Of a DNA stretch of 64,000 nucleotides, positions 61,739 through 64,000 are shown in pieces (position 1 is the first letter of the stretch; the number at the start of each line of letters is the position of its first letter). Origin of the DNA: Nocardioides coralli (GTDB lineage: Bacteria; Actinomycetota; Actinomycetes; Propionibacteriales; Nocardioidaceae). The position numbers and the translations under genes were made by a program. The notes beneath the pieces are model-generated. The model worked only from the letters and a program-made list of their open reading frames with translations, was not told where the DNA came from and did no database searches. The stretch is from assembly GCF_019880385.1 (NCBI RefSeq), contig NZ_CP082273.1, positions 1,178,001-1,242,000 of the forward strand, read 5' to 3'.

Positions 61739-62998
61739 ATGGCAGCCACCGACGCCGGCAGCGGATTCCGGGCCGTGGCCGAGCGTGCCCGGGCCGCGGC
61801 ACGGCGCCTGGCGCTCGCGACACGAGCGGAGAAGGACGCCGCCCTGCACGCGATGGCCGACGACCTCGCCGCCGGCGGCGACCGGGTCCTGGCCGCCAAC
61901 GCCGCGGACCTCGAACGGGCCGAGGCGGGTGGCACGCCCGCCAACATCCTCGACCGGCTGCGCCTCTCGCCCGACCGGGTGGCGGCCATGGCCGAGGGCC
62001 TGCGCGACGTCGCCGCACTGCCCGACCCGGTCGGGGAGGTGGTGCGCGGGAGCGTGCTCGCCAACGGCCTGGAGCTGCGGCAGGTCCGGGTGCCCTTCGG
62101 TGTGGTCGGCATCGTCTACGAGGCTCGACCCAACGTCACGGCCGACGCGGCGGGGATCTGCCTCAAGTCCGGCAACGCCGTCCTGCTGCGGGGGTCCTCC
62201 AGCGCCCGGTCCTCCAACGCCGCGGTGGTCGAGCTGCTGCGTGGGGCCGCCGAGCGGACCGGGCTCGACCCCGACGTCGTGCAGCTGGTGCCCGGCGACA
62301 CCCACGACAGCGTCAAGGAGCTGATGCGGGCCCGCGGCCTGGTGGACGTGCTGATCCCTCGCGGCGGCGCGGGACTGATCCGCTCGGTGGTGGAGGAGTC
62401 GACGGTGCCCGTCATCGAGACCGGCGTGGGCAACTGTCACGTCTACGTGGACGCCGGAGCCGACCTCGACCGGGCCCTGGCGATCGTCCTCAACGCCAAG
62501 ACCCACCGCACGAGCGTGTGCAACGCTGCCGAGTCGCTGCTGGTCCACCAGGCGGTGGCTCAGCAGTTCCTCCCGCGGGTGGTCGAGGCGCTGCAGGGCG
62601 CCGGGGTCACCATCCACGGCGACGAGACGTTCGCGGCGTACGACGGCGTGGTGCCCGCCACCGACGACGACTGGGCCGCCGAGTACCTCTCGCTGGACAT
62701 CTCGGCCCGGGTCGTGCCCGACCTGGCGGAGGCGATCGAGCACATCCATCGCCACTCCAGCCACCACTCCGACGCGATCGTGACCGAGGACCAGGGAGCC
62801 GCCCGGCACTTCGTGGCCGCCGTCGACTCCGCCGCCGTCCTGGTCAACGCCTCCACCCGGTTCACCGACGGTGCGGAGTTCGGCTTCGGGGCCGAGATCG
62901 GCATCAGCACCCAGAAGCTCCACGCCCGGGGGCCCATGGGGCTGCCCGAGATGACCTCGACCAAGTACGTGGTCACCGGAGCGGGCCACGTCCGGTGA
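61739..62998 (+). CDS. proA: Gamma-glutamyl phosphate reductase
   Basis: 419-residue aldehyde-dehydrogenase-fold enzyme of proline synthesis, reducing glutamyl-5-phosphate to the semialdehyde with NADPH. Seen: [20 protein letters not shown], catalytic Cys in [11 protein letters not shown], and the C-terminal [21 protein letters not shown]. The leaderless promoter fixes the start at 61739. Actinobacteria commonly carry proA next to nadD and rsfS as here. Confidence 0.95.
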   Translation: MAATDAGSGFRAVAERARAAARRLALATRAEKDAALHAMADDLAAGGDRVLAANAADLERAEAGGTPANILDRLRLSPDRVAAMAEGLRDVAALPDPVGEVVRGSVLANGLELRQVRVPFGVVGIVYEARPNVTADAAGICLKSGNAVLLRGSSSARSSNAAVVELLRGAAERTGLDPDVVQLVPGDTHDSVKELMRARGLVDVLIPRGGAGLIRSVVEESTVPVIETGVGNCHVYVDAGADLDRALAIVLNAKTHRTSVCNAAESLLVHQAVAQQFLPRVVEALQGAGVTIHGDETFAAYDGVVPATDDDWAAEYLSLDISARVVPDLAEAIEHIHRHSSHHSDAIVTEDQGAARHFVAAVDSAAVLVNASTRFTDGAEFGFGAEIGISTQKLHARGPMGLPEMTSTKYVVTGAGHVR

Positions 62999-63018
62999 CG
63001 ACCGATACCATGACGCCC

Positions 63019-63165
63019 ATGTCGATGATCGTCACCATGGCCACCGAGTCCCACCACGAGGTCGACCACGCCCTCAGCTGGGGGATCGGCGTCGTCTCGC
63101 TCGTGATCCTGCTCGGTCTGCTCGGTGGGCTCGTCGCCTTCGGCGGAGGACGCGAGCACAGCTGA
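63019..63165 (+). CDS. Small single-pass membrane protein, 48 residues
   Basis: Polar start [20 protein letters not shown] followed by one strong helix ([20 protein letters not shown]) and a short charged tail. A TACCAT box seven bases before the ATG at 63019 suggests leaderless expression; in-frame ATG at 63010 and GTG at 62995 are alternatives. A similar small gene lies between proA and nadD in some relatives as I recall. Function unknown. Confidence 0.6.
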   Translation: MSMIVTMATESHHEVDHALSWGIGVVSLVILLGLLGGLVAFGGGREHS

Positions 63166-63794
63166 GCGACACGACCACGTCCACCACCCCGACCCGCCGG
63201 GTCGGGGTCATGGGTGGCACCTTCGACCCGATCCACCACGGCCACCTCGTCGCGGCGTCCGAGGTCCAGGCCTGGTTCGGCCTCGACGAGGTCGTCTTCG
63301 TCCCCACCGGCGACCCCTGGCAGAAGTCCGACCGCGACGTGTCCGCCGCCGAGGACCGCTACCTGATGGCGGTCATCGCGACGGCGGCCAACCCGCGGTT
63401 CCGGGTGTCGCGCGTCGACATCGACCGGGCGGGTCCGACCTACACCATCGACACGCTCCAGGACCTCCATCGCGAGCTCCCCGACACCGAGCTCTACTTC
63501 ATCACCGGCGCCGACGCGCTCGCCGACATCTTCACCTGGCGCGACGCCGGCCGGCTCTTCGAGCTGGCGCACTTCGTGGGCTGCACCCGACCGGGCTACA
63601 GCATGGACCCGTCGATGCTTGCCGACATCCCCGACGACCGGGTCACCCTGGTCGAGATCCCGGCCCTGGCGATCTCGTCCACGGACTGCCGTGAGCGGGC
63701 AGCCAAGGGTGAGCCGGTCTGGTACCTCGTCCCCGACGGGGTCGTCCAGTACATCGCCAAGCACCACCTCTACACCGAGACCGGAGCAGCATGA
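63162..63794 (+). CDS. nadD: Nicotinate-nucleotide adenylyltransferase, probable CTG start
   Basis: Adenylates nicotinate mononucleotide in NAD synthesis. Seen: nucleotide motif [12 protein letters not shown] and the late [28 protein letters not shown], both NadD signatures. The only ATG, at 63210, would start at MGGTF and remove the first beta strand (RRVGV) that leads into the active-site loop. No ATG, GTG or TTG exists upstream in frame. A CTG at 63162 overlaps the preceding stop as CTGA, follows GGAGGA and gives 210 residues, the usual length. I prefer it. Confidence 0.85.
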   Translation: MSDTTTSTTPTRRVGVMGGTFDPIHHGHLVAASEVQAWFGLDEVVFVPTGDPWQKSDRDVSAAEDRYLMAVIATAANPRFRVSRVDIDRAGPTYTIDTLQDLHRELPDTELYFITGADALADIFTWRDAGRLFELAHFVGCTRPGYSMDPSMLADIPDDRVTLVEIPALAISSTDCRERAAKGEPVWYLVPDGVVQYIAKHHLYTETGAA

Positions 63795-64000
63795 CCGCCA
63801 CCGACCACGCCGTGGAGCTCGTCCACACCGCCGCCCGTGCGGCCGCCGACAAGCTCGCCACCGATCTCCTCGCCTACGACGTCAGCGACCAGCTCGCCAT
63901 CACCGACGCCTTCCTCCTGGCCTCCGGCAGCAACGACCGCCAGGTGAAGGCGATCGTCGACGAGGTCGAGGACAAGCTGCGCGAGATCGGCGCCAAGCCG
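63791..64000 (+). CDS. rsfS: Ribosomal silencing factor RsfS (partial, 3' end beyond window)
   Basis: First 70 residues of a RsfS/DUF143 protein, which binds ribosomal protein uL14 and blocks subunit joining under starvation. Seen: [25 protein letters not shown] and the conserved [27 protein letters not shown] region. The ATG overlaps the nadD stop as ATGA. The gene runs off the end of the window. Confidence 0.92.
   Translation, partial: MTATDHAVELVHTAARAAADKLATDLLAYDVSDQLAITDAFLLASGSNDRQVKAIVDEVEDKLREIGAKP

Noticed and set aside
63210..63212. ATG at 63210 as the nadD start
   Set aside because: It removes the first beta strand that precedes the [11 protein letters not shown] active-site loop, and there is no ribosome site at the right spacing.

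Overview
This window is a GC-rich (about 70% or more), densely packed chromosomal segment of an actinobacterium. A Nocardioides-like member of the Propionibacteriales is my best guess, from gene order and protein resemblance rather than a search. Supporting signs are the wecA-like gene, small membrane proteins and atpBEFHAGDC in the actinobacterial order, a NucS mismatch endonuclease, a complete GlgE/TreS/maltokinase/GlgB set, crotonyl-CoA carboxylase/reductase with ethylmalonyl-CoA mutase, and many leaderless promoters (TANNNT about 6-8 bases before the start codon). I see no rRNA, tRNA, CRISPR array, insertion sequence or prophage, and no gene-free stretch over 300 bases.

Layout. 1-9055: tail of an upstream gene, a WecA/MraY-type transferase, two small membrane proteins and the full F1Fo ATP synthase operon, with a CRP-like site ahead of it. 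9129-11879: DUF2550 protein, MFS transporter, HIT protein and a PduO-type cobalamin adenosyltransferase. 12029-16130: STAS protein, ethylmalonyl-CoA mutase (MeaA/Ecm), DUF427 protein, a small unknown, an iron-box-controlled Lys/Cys-rich small protein, and ferritin. 16160-24854: D-amino-acid oxidase, two soluble histidine kinases, NucS, a tandemly fused 3-hydroxybutyryl-CoA dehydrogenase and a large LuxR-type ATPase regulator. 25054-30615: unknown membrane protein, alpha/beta hydrolase, CGNR regulator divergent from an EamA transporter, AI-2E family permease and a coiled-coil DivIVA-like protein. 30729-34900: crotonyl-CoA carboxylase/reductase, epimerase, acetyl-CoA acetyltransferase and MeaB GTPase. 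34971-40964: GT4 glycosyltransferase, small membrane proteins, MarR regulator, isobutyryl-CoA mutase large subunit, sulfotransferase and a YbbN-like protein. 40995-56957: pyruvate phosphate dikinase, GNAT-Nudix fusion, the glgE-treS-mak-glgB operon, glycogen phosphorylase and debranching enzyme. 57030-64000: crotonase, small membrane protein, EtfBA, a secreted lysyl-oxidase-like protein, ProA, a small membrane protein, NadD and the start of RsfS.

How the genes fit together. Two metabolic themes dominate. The first is acyl-CoA carbon assimilation: acetyl-CoA acetyltransferase, 3-hydroxybutyryl-CoA dehydrogenase, crotonase, Ccr, epimerase and Ecm make an almost continuous route from acetyl-CoA to methylsuccinyl-CoA. 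MeaB and the adenosyltransferase would service the B12 mutases, and EtfBA could take electrons from acyl-CoA dehydrogenases. The methylsuccinyl-CoA dehydrogenase, mesaconyl-CoA hydratase and lyase are not in this window. The second theme is alpha-glucan turnover: trehalose to maltose to maltose-1-phosphate to branched glucan, with phosphorylase and debranching enzyme on the other side.

The most useful oddities are two probable CTG start codons placed in CTGA stop/start overlaps (AI-2E permease and NadD), an IcmA-type mutase with no IcmB nearby, an iron box over the promoter of a Cys-motif small protein next to ferritin, and a bacterial lysyl oxidase retaining both cofactor residues. I did not find a convincing wholly new multi-gene system; the iron-box small protein is the nearest candidate for undescribed biology.
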